A program made the translations under genes and the position numbers. Positions 6,031-13,251 of a stretch of 13,251 bases of DNA are shown here, piece by piece. The DNA comes from JBFLVQ01 sp040758525 (GTDB lineage: Bacteria > Acidobacteriota > Blastocatellia > Chloracidobacteriales > JADJPF01): assembly GCA_040758525.1 (NCBI GenBank), contig JBFLVQ010000214.1, positions 1 through 13,251 of the forward strand, given 5' to 3'. Numbering within the stretch: the first letter of the stretch is position 1; the number at the start of each line of letters is the position of its first letter. A model generated the notes under the pieces. That model saw only the letters and a program-made list of their open reading frames with translations, was not told where the DNA came from and did not search any database.

Positions 6031-7195
6031 GCTCTAGTGCCTCTTGCCAATAAGGATCCTTGGTTGGTAATAGTGGTCGTGTACGCAAACGCCAGATAAA
6101 GGCTGCCAACCAGATACCACCCAATCCTATCGGTATCGCTAGATCCAACCAATGTAGATGAAAACCTTGCTGATTAAATTCTGGCGCTACCATCCAAAAT
6201 AGATCGATCATTCGCATAAACACTACTAATCCTGCTACTGCTGCAAGTCGGCGTGCATTACGTTTAACATCTTTGGGTAATAAAAGGAAAAAAGGTAGCG
6301 CAAAGTGAAGCACAACTACTGTCAATCCTATCCATTGCCAACCACCATGCAACCTATGTACATACCAAGGCGTCTCTTCTGGTAGGTTGCCCGACCAGAT
6401 GATAAGAAATTGTGATAGCGCAAAATAAGCCCATAGCATTACAAAAGCCAGTAATAGTTTGCCTAGATCATGCAAATGTGCAGCAGCGATCACCTGAGAG
6501 AATGGTTGATACTTGACCAGCAGTGCGGTAACCACAATTATAAAGGAGAACGCACCTAATACTTGTCCTCCAATAATGAGAATGCCAAAGATCGTTGAGA
6601 GCCAATGCGGATCCAGCGACATCACCCAATCTACAGAAGCAAATGTCATTGTCAGCACGTAAAGGAGCAGCCCTGGACCGCTAAGACGCTGAGAGCGTAT
6701 GGCAATAGTATGCGCCTTTTCACTATCAGAATTATCTTGCGCCAATGACCATTTATTGAGTAGATGTGCAGCCACGATCCAAACAGCGAAATAGAAAACG
6801 GTTCTTGCTAGAAAAAAAGCTACATTCAAATAAGTGCTCTTATACTGTAATGCTTCATCAACTGCTACTACCTCAGGACGTGCCCAAATATATAGACTAC
6901 GCAATCCAAGTAACAATGGTAGAAAGAGGATTGCCATCAATGGTAAGGTTTGTGCAGCAGATTCCAGTAATCGACGGATCACTAAACCCCAAGCACCACC
7001 TGAGAGATGATGTAGCATCAGTATTGCCAAAGAGCCTAATGCAATTCCAATCCAGAAGACATAAGCAAACAGATATGAATGAAAAAACTGCTGAGGACTG
7101 AGAAATGCTCCAATGGCAGAAACAGTCAATCCAATTAGTCCAACTGTAAAAGCCTGTTTCTGGATTCGTTGTAACTGTTCTAAGCCTGCTGTCAT
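6017..7195 (-). CDS. actF: Alternative complex III subunit ActF (NrfD/PsrC-like membrane subunit)
   Basis: ActF is one of two multi-helix membrane subunits of ACIII, annotated in many genomes as quinol:cytochrome c oxidoreductase quinone-binding subunit 2. The 392 residues form about ten membrane helices. Family-like segments include the ALGSLAILMLHHLSGGAW stretch (about 52-69), YVLTMTFASVDWVMSLDPHW (179-198) and the FALSQFLIIWSGNLPEE loop (about 258-274). It has no haem-binding motif or cysteine cluster. It is distantly related to ActC but shorter. In solved ACIII structures ActC and ActF sit side by side; ActC holds the clearest quinol site, while ActF is discussed as part of a proton path. 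The start ATG (7195-7193) shares one base with the actE stop (TAATG), which indicates translational coupling. Confidence 0.93.
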   Translation of the reverse strand: MTAGLEQLQRIQKQAFTVGLIGLTVSAIGAFLSPQQFFHSYLFAYVFWIGIALGSLAILMLHHLSGGAWGLVIRRLLESAAQTLPLMAILFLPLLLGLRSLYIWARPEVVAVDEALQYKSTYLNVAFFLARTVFYFAVWIVAAHLLNKWSLAQDNSDSEKAHTIAIRSQRLSGPGLLLYVLTMTFASVDWVMSLDPHWLSTIFGILIIGGQVLGAFSFIIVVTALLVKYQPFSQVIAAAHLHDLGKLLLAFVMLWAYFALSQFLIIWSGNLPEETPWYVHRLHGGWQWIGLTVVVLHFALPFFLLLPKDVKRNARRLAAVAGLVVFMRMIDLFWMVAPEFNQQGFHLHWLDLAIPIGLGGIWLAAFIWRLRTRPLLPTKDPYWQEALEHGHH

Positions 7196-7806
7196 TACTG
7201 TTGATCTCCCATTGCCGTTTTAGGCTGCTCTTTCAAGAGATTCTCACGCTCTGTTGCTGGCACATCGGCAAGTGTTCCTTGCCTACTCAACTGCAGTGCG
7301 CGTAGATAAGCAGTAATCGCCCAACGATCACGTGGCGGCACTTCTACAGCATAATTTGGCATAGCGCCAAAACCATTTGTGATCACATCGTAGAAATGCC
7401 CTACAGGTGACTGTTGCAATCGCTCTATATGTAGTGAAGGCGGACGTCGAAACCCACGTTGCACAATCATTCCATTGCCATCGCCTAGGCGATCATGACA
7501 GGGTGTACAATAGATGTTGTAACGTTCTTGTCCACGCTTAACCACTTCGCGTGTGATCGGAAATGGAAATGTCTCGACTGGCTTGCTGGTATTGCCAGTA
7601 TTACCAGTGTTACCAGTGTAGAAATGTCTATCCTCACGTAACTGCCCACGTGCAACTGTGCCAGGCACAACTGGTCGCGCCGATCGACCATCATCAAAGA
7701 AAGTACTTGGTTCAAGTGGTCGGTATGCCGGTTGCTCGGCCATATCCTGACGGCAGCCGCTGAGCAAAATAGTAATCAGGCAGATTGTCATATATTTAAT
7801 ATGCAA
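7195..7806 (-). CDS. actE: Alternative complex III subunit ActE (monohaem cytochrome c lipoprotein)
   Basis: ActE is the monohaem cytochrome c of ACIII and likely passes electrons from ActA/ActB to the oxidase. The sequence has a short hydrophobic signal ending in the lipobox LLSGC, so the mature protein should be lipid-anchored at that Cys. The haem motif is CTPCH in YNIYCTPCHDRLGDGNG, and the likely distal Met is in NGFGAMPNYA. The C-terminal RWAITAYLRALQLS helix is typical of class I cytochromes. The frame stays open to 7908, but those extra codons lie wholly within actD. I place the start at TTG (7806-7804), which has GGGAGG nine bases upstream and gives a Lys in the signal peptide. ATG at 7791 is the alternative, five codons later. 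An in-frame GNTGNTGNT repeat sits before the haem domain. It overlaps actD by 11 bases. Confidence 0.9.
   Translation of the reverse strand: MHIKYMTICLITILLSGCRQDMAEQPAYRPLEPSTFFDDGRSARPVVPGTVARGQLREDRHFYTGNTGNTGNTSKPVETFPFPITREVVKRGQERYNIYCTPCHDRLGDGNGMIVQRGFRRPPSLHIERLQQSPVGHFYDVITNGFGAMPNYAVEVPPRDRWAITAYLRALQLSRQGTLADVPATERENLLKEQPKTAMGDQQ
7591..7617 (-). repeat. 9-bp tandem repeat inside actE
   Basis: Three consecutive 9-base units (ATTGCCAGT, ATTACCAGT, GTTACCAGT on the plus strand) encode the tripeptide Gly-Asn-Thr three times in the ActE linker ahead of the cytochrome domain. The reading frame is kept, so copy-number change would only lengthen or shorten the linker. Confidence 0.8.
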
Positions 7807-8344
7807 CTTCGCTAACCTCCCGAGGTTGCAAACTATTGAGAAATTCTGCCGTAGCTGTGCGATCAAATTTTGGATCGGTCGCCTCAATACATAAGAAGAA
7901 ACGATCACGTGTTGCTAACACAAAACGATCTACATTGAAGACAGGATGATAAGGCATAGGTAGACCATTTAACGCTAACATTCCCAAGACTGCGAAGAGC
8001 GCTGCCAGCAGTACCGTTGTCTCAAAAGTGATAGGAATAAAAGATGGCCAACTATGCATAGGTCGGCCACCAATGATGATCGGATAGTCAATTACTGATA
8101 CATAGTATTGAAGCAGGTAGCCGCCAATTCCACCTAAGATACCACCAATCAGCACAATTATTGGTAGGCGATTATGATGAAAACCAAGCGCTTCAGAGAG
8201 TTCTTCAACAGGAAAAGGTGTATAGGCATCCATTTTACGATACCCTTCTGCATAGGCGCGCCTTGTTGCATTAACAAGCTCCTGCAGTTGGTTGAATTCT
8301 GCCATTAGCCCATAGATTGGCGGTCTGGTGCGCTTCTTGCTCAT
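7796..8344 (-). CDS. actD: Alternative complex III subunit ActD (DUF3341)
   Basis: ActD is a small membrane subunit of ACIII without cofactors; it packs against ActC/ActF and is probably structural. The 182 residues begin with a cytoplasmic domain whose IYGLMAEFN (10-18), LVNATRRAYAEGYRKMDAY (23-41) and TPFPVEEL (42-49) segments are characteristic of DUF3341. Two membrane helices follow (about 60-82 and 105-127), separated by a WPSFIPITFE segment. The C-terminal part holds NVDRFVLATRDRFFLCIEATDPKFD, also typical of the family. The length is normal. ATG at 8344 overlaps the actC stop as ATGA. Its last codons contain the ribosome binding site of actE. Confidence 0.95.
   Translation of the reverse strand: MSKKRTRPPIYGLMAEFNQLQELVNATRRAYAEGYRKMDAYTPFPVEELSEALGFHHNRLPIIVLIGGILGGIGGYLLQYYVSVIDYPIIIGGRPMHSWPSFIPITFETTVLLAALFAVLGMLALNGLPMPYHPVFNVDRFVLATRDRFFLCIEATDPKFDRTATAEFLNSLQPREVSEVAY
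7816..7821 (-). promoter_or_regulatory. Shine-Dalgarno site supporting the TTG start of actE
   Basis: Minus-strand GGGAGG within the final codons of actD lies nine bases before TTG (7806-7804) and 24 bases before the alternative ATG (7791). The spacing favours TTG. Confidence 0.6.
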
Positions 8345-9726
8345 TTCTGTTCTTTAACCTCCGCCTCAGGTAAGAGTGTGCGCATCTCGAAGATCGAGAT
8401 CATTGGCAAGAATCGAATAAAGAGAAATAGTAGACTGAAGAAGAGTCCAATGGTGCCTATGTAGGTTGCCCAATCCCAGGCTGTCGGCCAGTACATTCCC
8501 CAAGAGGAGGGAAGAAAATCTCTATGTAGACTGGTGACGACAATGACAAAACGCTCTAACCACATTCCTATATTTACAATGATTGCGACAACAAAGAGCA
8601 ATTTTACGTTTGTACGTACACGTCGTAACCAGAGAAATTGTGGCGTCACAACATTGCACATTATCAGTGCCCAGTACATAGGCGCATAAGGTCCGCGCAT
8701 ACGATTGTTGATCATGTAGACTTCGTATTGATTGCCACTATACCAAGCCATGAAAGCTTCTATTATATAGCCATAAGCAACAATCAGACCGGTGGCGAGA
8801 ATGATCTTTGCCATATTCTCCAAATGGCGCATAGTAATAAAATCTTCTAATCCATATATGGCACGGATCGGTATGGCAAGGGTCAGCACCATAGCAAATC
8901 CTGAATAGATCGCACCAGCGACAAAATAGGGTGGAAAGATAGTGGCATGCCAACCAGGAATGACTGATACAGCAAAGTCAAAGCTTACAATTGTATGTAC
9001 AGAGACTACTAATGGAGTGGCAAGGCCAGCCAGTAGTTGGTAAGCCGTCTCATAACGGTGCCAATGGTAAGCCGAACCACGCCAACCCATTGCCAAAATA
9101 CCATAGAAGAAGCGCGCCGGTCGGCTACGCGCACGATCCCGTAGTGTTGCTAGATCTGGAATCAAGCCAATAAACCAGAAAAGAAATGACACCGTAGCAT
9201 ATGTAGAGACAGCAAAAACATCCCACATTAGTGGACTACGAAATTGTGGCCATATTCCCATTGTGTTTGGGTAAGGAAAGAGCCAATAAGAAAACCAGGG
9301 GCGGCCCACATGTATAACAGGAAAGATTGCTGCACAAGCAACGGCAAATAATGTCATCGCTTCAGCAAAACGATTTATCGAGGTACGCCAAGATTGACGC
9401 AACAGCAGCAAGATCGCAGATATCAATGTGCCAGCATGCCCGATCCCAATCCACCAGACAAAGTTGATAATAGCGAATCCCCATCCTACCGGAATATTAA
9501 TACCCCAAATTCCTATTCCCATAGAAATCAAGCGATAGAGCGCAACCATCAACACAACAAAGATAATAAAAGAGAGCGTAAAGCCAATGAACCAACCAGG
9601 TGGAGTTCGTTTTGCTAACACAATCGCACTGATCTTGTCAGTAACAGACGCAAAAGTGTGACCTGGCCCAATCACTGGTGATATCGATTTTTCTCGTAGG
9701 GCTTCGTGTGGGTGTTCTTCTGACAT
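8341..9726 (-). CDS. actC: Alternative complex III subunit ActC (NrfD/PsrC-like quinol-binding subunit)
   Basis: ActC is the main integral membrane subunit of ACIII and the presumed quinol oxidation site, located beneath the Fe-S domain of ActB. The 461 residues form about ten helices after a cytoplasmic N-terminus of about 45 residues. Typical ActC segments are FVWWIGIGHAGTLISAILLL (89-108), the GRPWFSYWLFPYPNTMGIWP stretch (about 142-161), and the SVHTIVSFDFAVSVIPGWH segment near residue 240-260. The conserved His, Asp and Arg in these regions line the quinone pocket in related NrfD/PsrC proteins. Length and motifs are normal. The ATG at 9726 lies three bases after the actB stop, with GAGGT just ahead of it, and the stop overlaps actD. 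Confidence 0.96.
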   Translation of the reverse strand: MSEEHPHEALREKSISPVIGPGHTFASVTDKISAIVLAKRTPPGWFIGFTLSFIIFVVLMVALYRLISMGIGIWGINIPVGWGFAIINFVWWIGIGHAGTLISAILLLLRQSWRTSINRFAEAMTLFAVACAAIFPVIHVGRPWFSYWLFPYPNTMGIWPQFRSPLMWDVFAVSTYATVSFLFWFIGLIPDLATLRDRARSRPARFFYGILAMGWRGSAYHWHRYETAYQLLAGLATPLVVSVHTIVSFDFAVSVIPGWHATIFPPYFVAGAIYSGFAMVLTLAIPIRAIYGLEDFITMRHLENMAKIILATGLIVAYGYIIEAFMAWYSGNQYEVYMINNRMRGPYAPMYWALIMCNVVTPQFLWLRRVRTNVKLLFVVAIIVNIGMWLERFVIVVTSLHRDFLPSSWGMYWPTAWDWATYIGTIGLFFSLLFLFIRFLPMISIFEMRTLLPEAEVKEQK

Positions 9727-9729
9727 ACC

Positions 9730-12729
9730 TCACACTTCCTCTATTTCAGGATTAGGGTTGCGCACTGCCGATAGGTAGGTAGTGCGTGGTTTTGTGTTTA
9801 GCTCGCCGAGCAGTTCATAATTGCGTGATTCGTGCTTCAGTTTTGTTACACGGCTATTGGGATCGTTGATATCGCCAAAGATAATTGCTTCACTTGGACA
9901 GACCGCTTGGCAGGCTGTCAATATTTCTCCATCACTTATTCGCCTGTCTTCCTTCTCTGCCTCTATACGTGCATAGTTGATACGTTGTACACAATAGGTA
10001 CACTTCTCCATTACTCCCAGGCTACGCACCGTAACATCAGGGTTACGCAATAGCTTTAAACTATCTGTGGCATAGTCGGAATAGGAGAGAAAATTGAAGC
10101 GTCGCACCTTGTAGGGACAATTATTAGAGCAATAGCGTGTGCCTACACAGCGGTTGTAGACCATATCATTGAGCCCTTCATCGCTATGTGCCGTTGCTGT
10201 TACAGGGCAGACCACTTCACAAGGAGCATTCTCGCATTGCATACAGGGAATAGGTTGAAAGTAGACTGCAGGATTATCCAATCCACCTTTGAAATAGGTA
10301 TCGATTCTTAACCAGTGCATTTCACGCTGAGCGATCACTTGAGCTTTGCCTACCACAGGAATGTTGTTCTCAGCTTGGCAGGCGATTACACAAGCATTGC
10401 AACCAATACAAGTAGTCAGATCGATCGCCATTCCCCAAGCGTAGCCTTGATATTTGTGTTCAGGATAGAGTGATAGATGGCGTGAATGCTTATGTTCAGA
10501 TGTTGATTCAGCAGCGGTATGTTGCTGGTACTCAGTGAATGTAAGCGCATGTACTAGATTACGACCTTCTAGCATATAGTGTGATTGAGTGCGTGCTAGT
10601 TGGTAGCGCATACCGGTTGGACGTATCTCTAGACCAGTATCATACCAGGGAGCAATGGATGTACGTAGCAAATAGCCATTAAACCCAGCACCATTACCAA
10701 CACGCCCTGCTTGACTACGTCCATAACCCAAGTGGATTGTGACACTGTCATTGGCGTGGCCAGGCACAATCCAGATTGGCGCACGCACACTACGGCCTTG
10801 ATAATGTAGTTCCACTAGCTCTTCATTCTGCAATCCCAAACGTGTAGCTGTAGCCGGGCTGATCATTACCGCATTATCCCAAGTAAGTTTAGTGATCGGT
10901 TTAGGTAATTCCTGCAGCCAGCCATTGTTGCTAAAACGTCCATCAAAGATGGTAGGATCAGGACGAAATACGATCTCTAAACCTGCTCTCTTTTCACTCT
11001 GTGCATTACCTATATTTGTTTGACTGAGCCAATCAGTCTTTAGTGAAACAGTCTTGATAGATAAAGTGGTATTAGGGATAAGGCCATCGTGTAGCGCTTT
11101 ACGCCAGAACCTCTCAAAATCTTCACCAGGACGTTGGCGCTGCCAATAGTCACGCACAATATCATAACTAGAACGATCAGGCTGTTCAGTAAAGGCAGTA
11201 AGCAGTTCATGTGCTGACTTACCCAGGTAGAGCGGAGCAATCAATGGTTGCACAATACTTACTGTGCCATCATAGGCGCGTGTATCAGTCCAAGTCTCCA
11301 GGAAATGTGCTTCGGGAATATGCCAATGGCAGAGCGCTGATGTCTCATCATTGTAGAGACTGAGATGCACTCGCAATTTTACTCTCTCTAAATGCTGAGC
11401 AAATTGCAGATCAACGGGTGCATCATAGACTGGATTGATGCTTACGATCACAAGCAGTTCTACTCGACCAGCCTCCATATCTTGCACCAGTTCTGACAAA
11501 GACGTTTGCTGATCGACTGACGACGTCTCAATAGGATCAGTATAGAAGACAGTATTACCAATATTACCCAAGAAACTATTAATTGTGTGCGCTAAGGCAT
11601 GCACAGTGGCAGGCTGATATTGTCCAGGAATAATTATGCTACGGCCACGATGCTCTTCAAGATCATGTATTAATGCTGTAAGCCATTTAACAGGTAATGC
11701 CGAGAATGTTGTAGTTGGTATACCTGGTACTTTTAATCCATTTGCTAGCGTATAGGCAAACGCTTCTATTTCACTAGCGCGTAAAGGCCAGCGGTGATCG
11801 GCTACTGCGCCAGTACTAGAAGGCATCGTCTCTACGGCATAAAGCCTGTTTATACCACCTGCTTCAGCCAAGTTGCGTCGCCGCGCGGCAAACTGACGTG
11901 CATAAGCTAGACTAGCAGAACTACAAGAAAGAAAATCGGCATCAAGCGCGACGATCACGTCGGCCTTATCAATATGATAATTTGTTTCGATATCTTGACC
12001 AATGGCAAGTTGAGCGCCTGCCCGTATCATATCGCGGCCTACTGGCTGGTATTGAAGCCATTTTGCTTGTGGGAAATCGCGCAATAGCGACTGTATCTGA
12101 TCAATCAATGTTGGCGAGGTTACTGTTTCAGTAAGTATGCGCAACCCTGCTCCTCTACTCAGTCTTTGTGCCTCCATTGCTGTGCGTAGTGCGCCTATAA
12201 AAGCAGTCCAGGGTCGTATCTCTCCTAAATAAGTGACTGTCTGAGAGCGATCTGGATCATATAGAGTTAATACAGCGGCTTGTGCAAATATGTCGGTTGC
12301 GCCAAGACTAGCAGGATGTTCAGGATTGCCTTCAACTTTGGTAGGGCGACCCATATGACTCTCTACCAAAAGACCTATGGCACCACTAGGTTGTGGCATT
12401 GCGGTCGCGTAGAAGAGAGGTCGGCCTGGTACGATCTCTTCTGGGGCACGCACATATGGCATTATCTGCTCTTTCGGCGCTTGTGTGCAGGCACTCAAGC
12501 CTGCTAGTGCCAGCGATGCACCCATCAGTTTTAAGAACTGTCGTCGCCCAATCGGATCAGACCATTGTGAAGCCTGTTGAGGAAACTCGCGACTAAGCAA
12601 TTCTACAAAGCTTGTTGTCTCTGCCAACTCTTCTAGACTGCGCCAATAATCTTTTCCTTGTTGCGCATTCAGATGAGCGCGTATTGCAGTAAGATCAAGC
12701 TGTTTCTCTTTATCACTTAGCGATGGCAT
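9730..12729 (-). CDS. actB: Alternative complex III subunit ActB (fused MopB-like and Fe-S protein, extended Tat signal)
   Basis: ActB is the large periplasmic redox subunit of ACIII. Positions are counted from the upstream TTG. An N-terminal extension of about 60 residues, with YWRSLEELAE (31-40), precedes a twin-arginine signal (RR at 65-66) ending in LSAC (Cys84), a lipobox-like site. This is the extended-Tat layout of the ACIII family. Residues about 95-750 form a molybdopterin-oxidoreductase-like domain which in ACIII carries no molybdenum. The C-terminal ferredoxin domain (about 768-965) has 15 cysteines in four sets: 777/780/783/787, 832/835/840/844, 864/870/874, and 913/916/943/947. 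The third set has Thr867 where a fourth Cys would be, as expected for one [3Fe-4S] plus three [4Fe-4S] clusters. I prefer ATG 12729 over the in-frame TTG at 12738. It overlaps actA by 13 bases and is full length. Confidence 0.96.
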   Translation of the reverse strand: MPSLSDKEKQLDLTAIRAHLNAQQGKDYWRSLEELAETTSFVELLSREFPQQASQWSDPIGRRQFLKLMGASLALAGLSACTQAPKEQIMPYVRAPEEIVPGRPLFYATAMPQPSGAIGLLVESHMGRPTKVEGNPEHPASLGATDIFAQAAVLTLYDPDRSQTVTYLGEIRPWTAFIGALRTAMEAQRLSRGAGLRILTETVTSPTLIDQIQSLLRDFPQAKWLQYQPVGRDMIRAGAQLAIGQDIETNYHIDKADVIVALDADFLSCSSASLAYARQFAARRRNLAEAGGINRLYAVETMPSSTGAVADHRWPLRASEIEAFAYTLANGLKVPGIPTTTFSALPVKWLTALIHDLEEHRGRSIIIPGQYQPATVHALAHTINSFLGNIGNTVFYTDPIETSSVDQQTSLSELVQDMEAGRVELLVIVSINPVYDAPVDLQFAQHLERVKLRVHLSLYNDETSALCHWHIPEAHFLETWTDTRAYDGTVSIVQPLIAPLYLGKSAHELLTAFTEQPDRSSYDIVRDYWQRQRPGEDFERFWRKALHDGLIPNTTLSIKTVSLKTDWLSQTNIGNAQSEKRAGLEIVFRPDPTIFDGRFSNNGWLQELPKPITKLTWDNAVMISPATATRLGLQNEELVELHYQGRSVRAPIWIVPGHANDSVTIHLGYGRSQAGRVGNGAGFNGYLLRTSIAPWYDTGLEIRPTGMRYQLARTQSHYMLEGRNLVHALTFTEYQQHTAAESTSEHKHSRHLSLYPEHKYQGYAWGMAIDLTTCIGCNACVIACQAENNIPVVGKAQVIAQREMHWLRIDTYFKGGLDNPAVYFQPIPCMQCENAPCEVVCPVTATAHSDEGLNDMVYNRCVGTRYCSNNCPYKVRRFNFLSYSDYATDSLKLLRNPDVTVRSLGVMEKCTYCVQRINYARIEAEKEDRRISDGEILTACQAVCPSEAIIFGDINDPNSRVTKLKHESRNYELLGELNTKPRTTYLSAVRNPNPEIEEV

Positions 12730-13251
12730 ACTGAACAACTGGTCTTTTTATGTATGTTATATTCTTTAACTAATCTTTGCCCTAGAGCAGATTGATCTTC
12801 AGATGGCTGCCAATCCATGCTAAAGACGAATTCACGTGGCCGCACATAACGTTCTGGATTACGATGGCAGGCCAAACACCATTCCATCTGTAGTGAGTTC
12901 TCCTGCCAGGTAAGCGGCATCAGATCCACACGTCCATGACAGGTGGCACAACCAATCCCTTTTTTCACATGTATACTGTGGTTGAAATAGACAAAATCAG
13001 GCAGATTATGTACACGTGTCCAAGCAATAGATTGATCGGTACGAAAGCTGGCACGTACTGGTTCAAGCATAAGACTGGTTGACCAGATCTGTGCATGACA
13101 GTTCATACAAGTCTTTGTTGGGGGAATACCAGCAAAAGCTGTCTCCTCCACACTAGTGTGGCAATACCGGCAATCAATACCTAGGCCTCCTACATGATGA
13201 CGATGACTAAACTGTACTGGCTGTTCGCGGGCAACATAGGTCTGAGTTATA
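12717..13251 (-). CDS. actA: Alternative complex III subunit ActA (pentahaem cytochrome c), 5' end beyond the window
   Basis: ActA is the multihaem cytochrome of ACIII; it collects electrons from ActB and hands them on to ActE or the oxidase. The visible 177 residues contain five CxxCH haem motifs: CRYCH, CMNCH, CATCH, CLACH and CSVCH, at visible residues 27-31, 48-52, 101-105, 125-129 and 172-176. This is the full haem count known for Rhodothermus ActA. The frame is open to the right edge. Family-typical sequence (QPVQFSHRHHVGGLGIDCRY) occurs before the GTG at 13151, so that GTG is internal and the true start, with an export signal or N-terminal helix, lies outside. The last haem motif is followed by a single Arg before the stop. 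It overlaps actB. Confidence 0.95.
   Translation of the reverse strand, partial: ITQTYVAREQPVQFSHRHHVGGLGIDCRYCHTSVEETAFAGIPPTKTCMNCHAQIWSTSLMLEPVRASFRTDQSIAWTRVHNLPDFVYFNHSIHVKKGIGCATCHGRVDLMPLTWQENSLQMEWCLACHRNPERYVRPREFVFSMDWQPSEDQSALGQRLVKEYNIHKKTSCSVCHR

Noticed and set aside
6766..7101. Plus-strand open frame of 111 codons inside actF, and similar frames at 4653-4874, 8638-8850, 9394-9618 and 12280-12596
   Set aside because: All are antisense to well-identified conserved genes, have low-complexity composition typical of reverse-strand shadows, and lack ribosome binding sites.
7807..7908. Longer actE reading back to 7908
   Set aside because: The extra codons lie entirely inside actD, lack a ribosome binding site that I can see, and would bury the lipoprotein signal in the interior of the protein.
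9730..12729. True molybdenum enzyme (formate dehydrogenase or polysulfide reductase large subunit)
   Set aside because: The gene order actABCDEF, the fusion to a C-terminal four-cluster domain and the extended Tat signal identify ActB, whose MopB-like domain is known to lack molybdenum.
13149..13151. GTG as the start of actA
   Set aside because: The frame continues upstream to the window edge with a further CxxCH motif and family-typical sequence, so the gene is simply cut by the window.

Overview
The window carries one long, tightly packed minus-strand gene cluster (about 1072 to the right edge). It encodes almost the whole terminal part of an aerobic respiratory chain: the alternative complex III (ActA-F, a quinol:cytochrome c/acceptor oxidoreductase), one unnamed single-span membrane protein, a SCO copper chaperone, and the four subunits of a caa3-type haem-copper cytochrome c oxidase (CoxB-A-C-D). 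Transcription runs right to left: actA (5' end outside the window), actB, actC, actD, actE, actF, orf, sco, coxB, coxA, coxC, coxD. Most junctions overlap by a few bases or are separated by 3-16 bases, so this reads as a single operon with translational coupling. Its promoter must lie to the right of the window.

Functionally, quinol is oxidised at the membrane subunits ActC/ActF. Electrons pass through the Fe-S clusters of ActB and the haems of ActA (five CxxCH motifs) and ActE (one). They then reach the cytochrome c domain fused to CoxB, its CuA centre, and the haem a / haem a3-CuB site of CoxA. SCO serves copper delivery to CuA. The co-transcribed arrangement fits the ACIII-caa3 association known from Rhodothermus and the ACIII-aa3 supercomplex of Flavobacterium. 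CoxA has the Tyr-Ser signature of A2-type oxidases in place of the D-channel glutamate.

To the left, 322-699 is a small plus-strand gene for an exported protein that I cannot name. It converges on the operon. The convergent intergenic region (700-1071) holds the least ordinary DNA in the window: a roughly 284-bp imperfect palindrome made of nested direct and inverted copies of a 25-bp unit plus two small GTAA/TTAC hairpins (REP/BIME- or MITE-like). A separate 10-bp hairpin follows it and probably terminates transcription. The leftmost 311 bases hold no gene I can support.

Organism: an aerobic Gram-negative-type bacterium with moderate GC (about 45 % by eye) and clear AGGAGG-type ribosome binding sites. 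The operon order, the extended Tat signal of ActB and the style of the small secreted protein suggest Acidobacteriota (Blastocatellia-like), but this is an inference from gene content, not a phylogenetic result. The window looks like core metabolism, not an accessory island. I found no phage, CRISPR, transposase or RNA gene.
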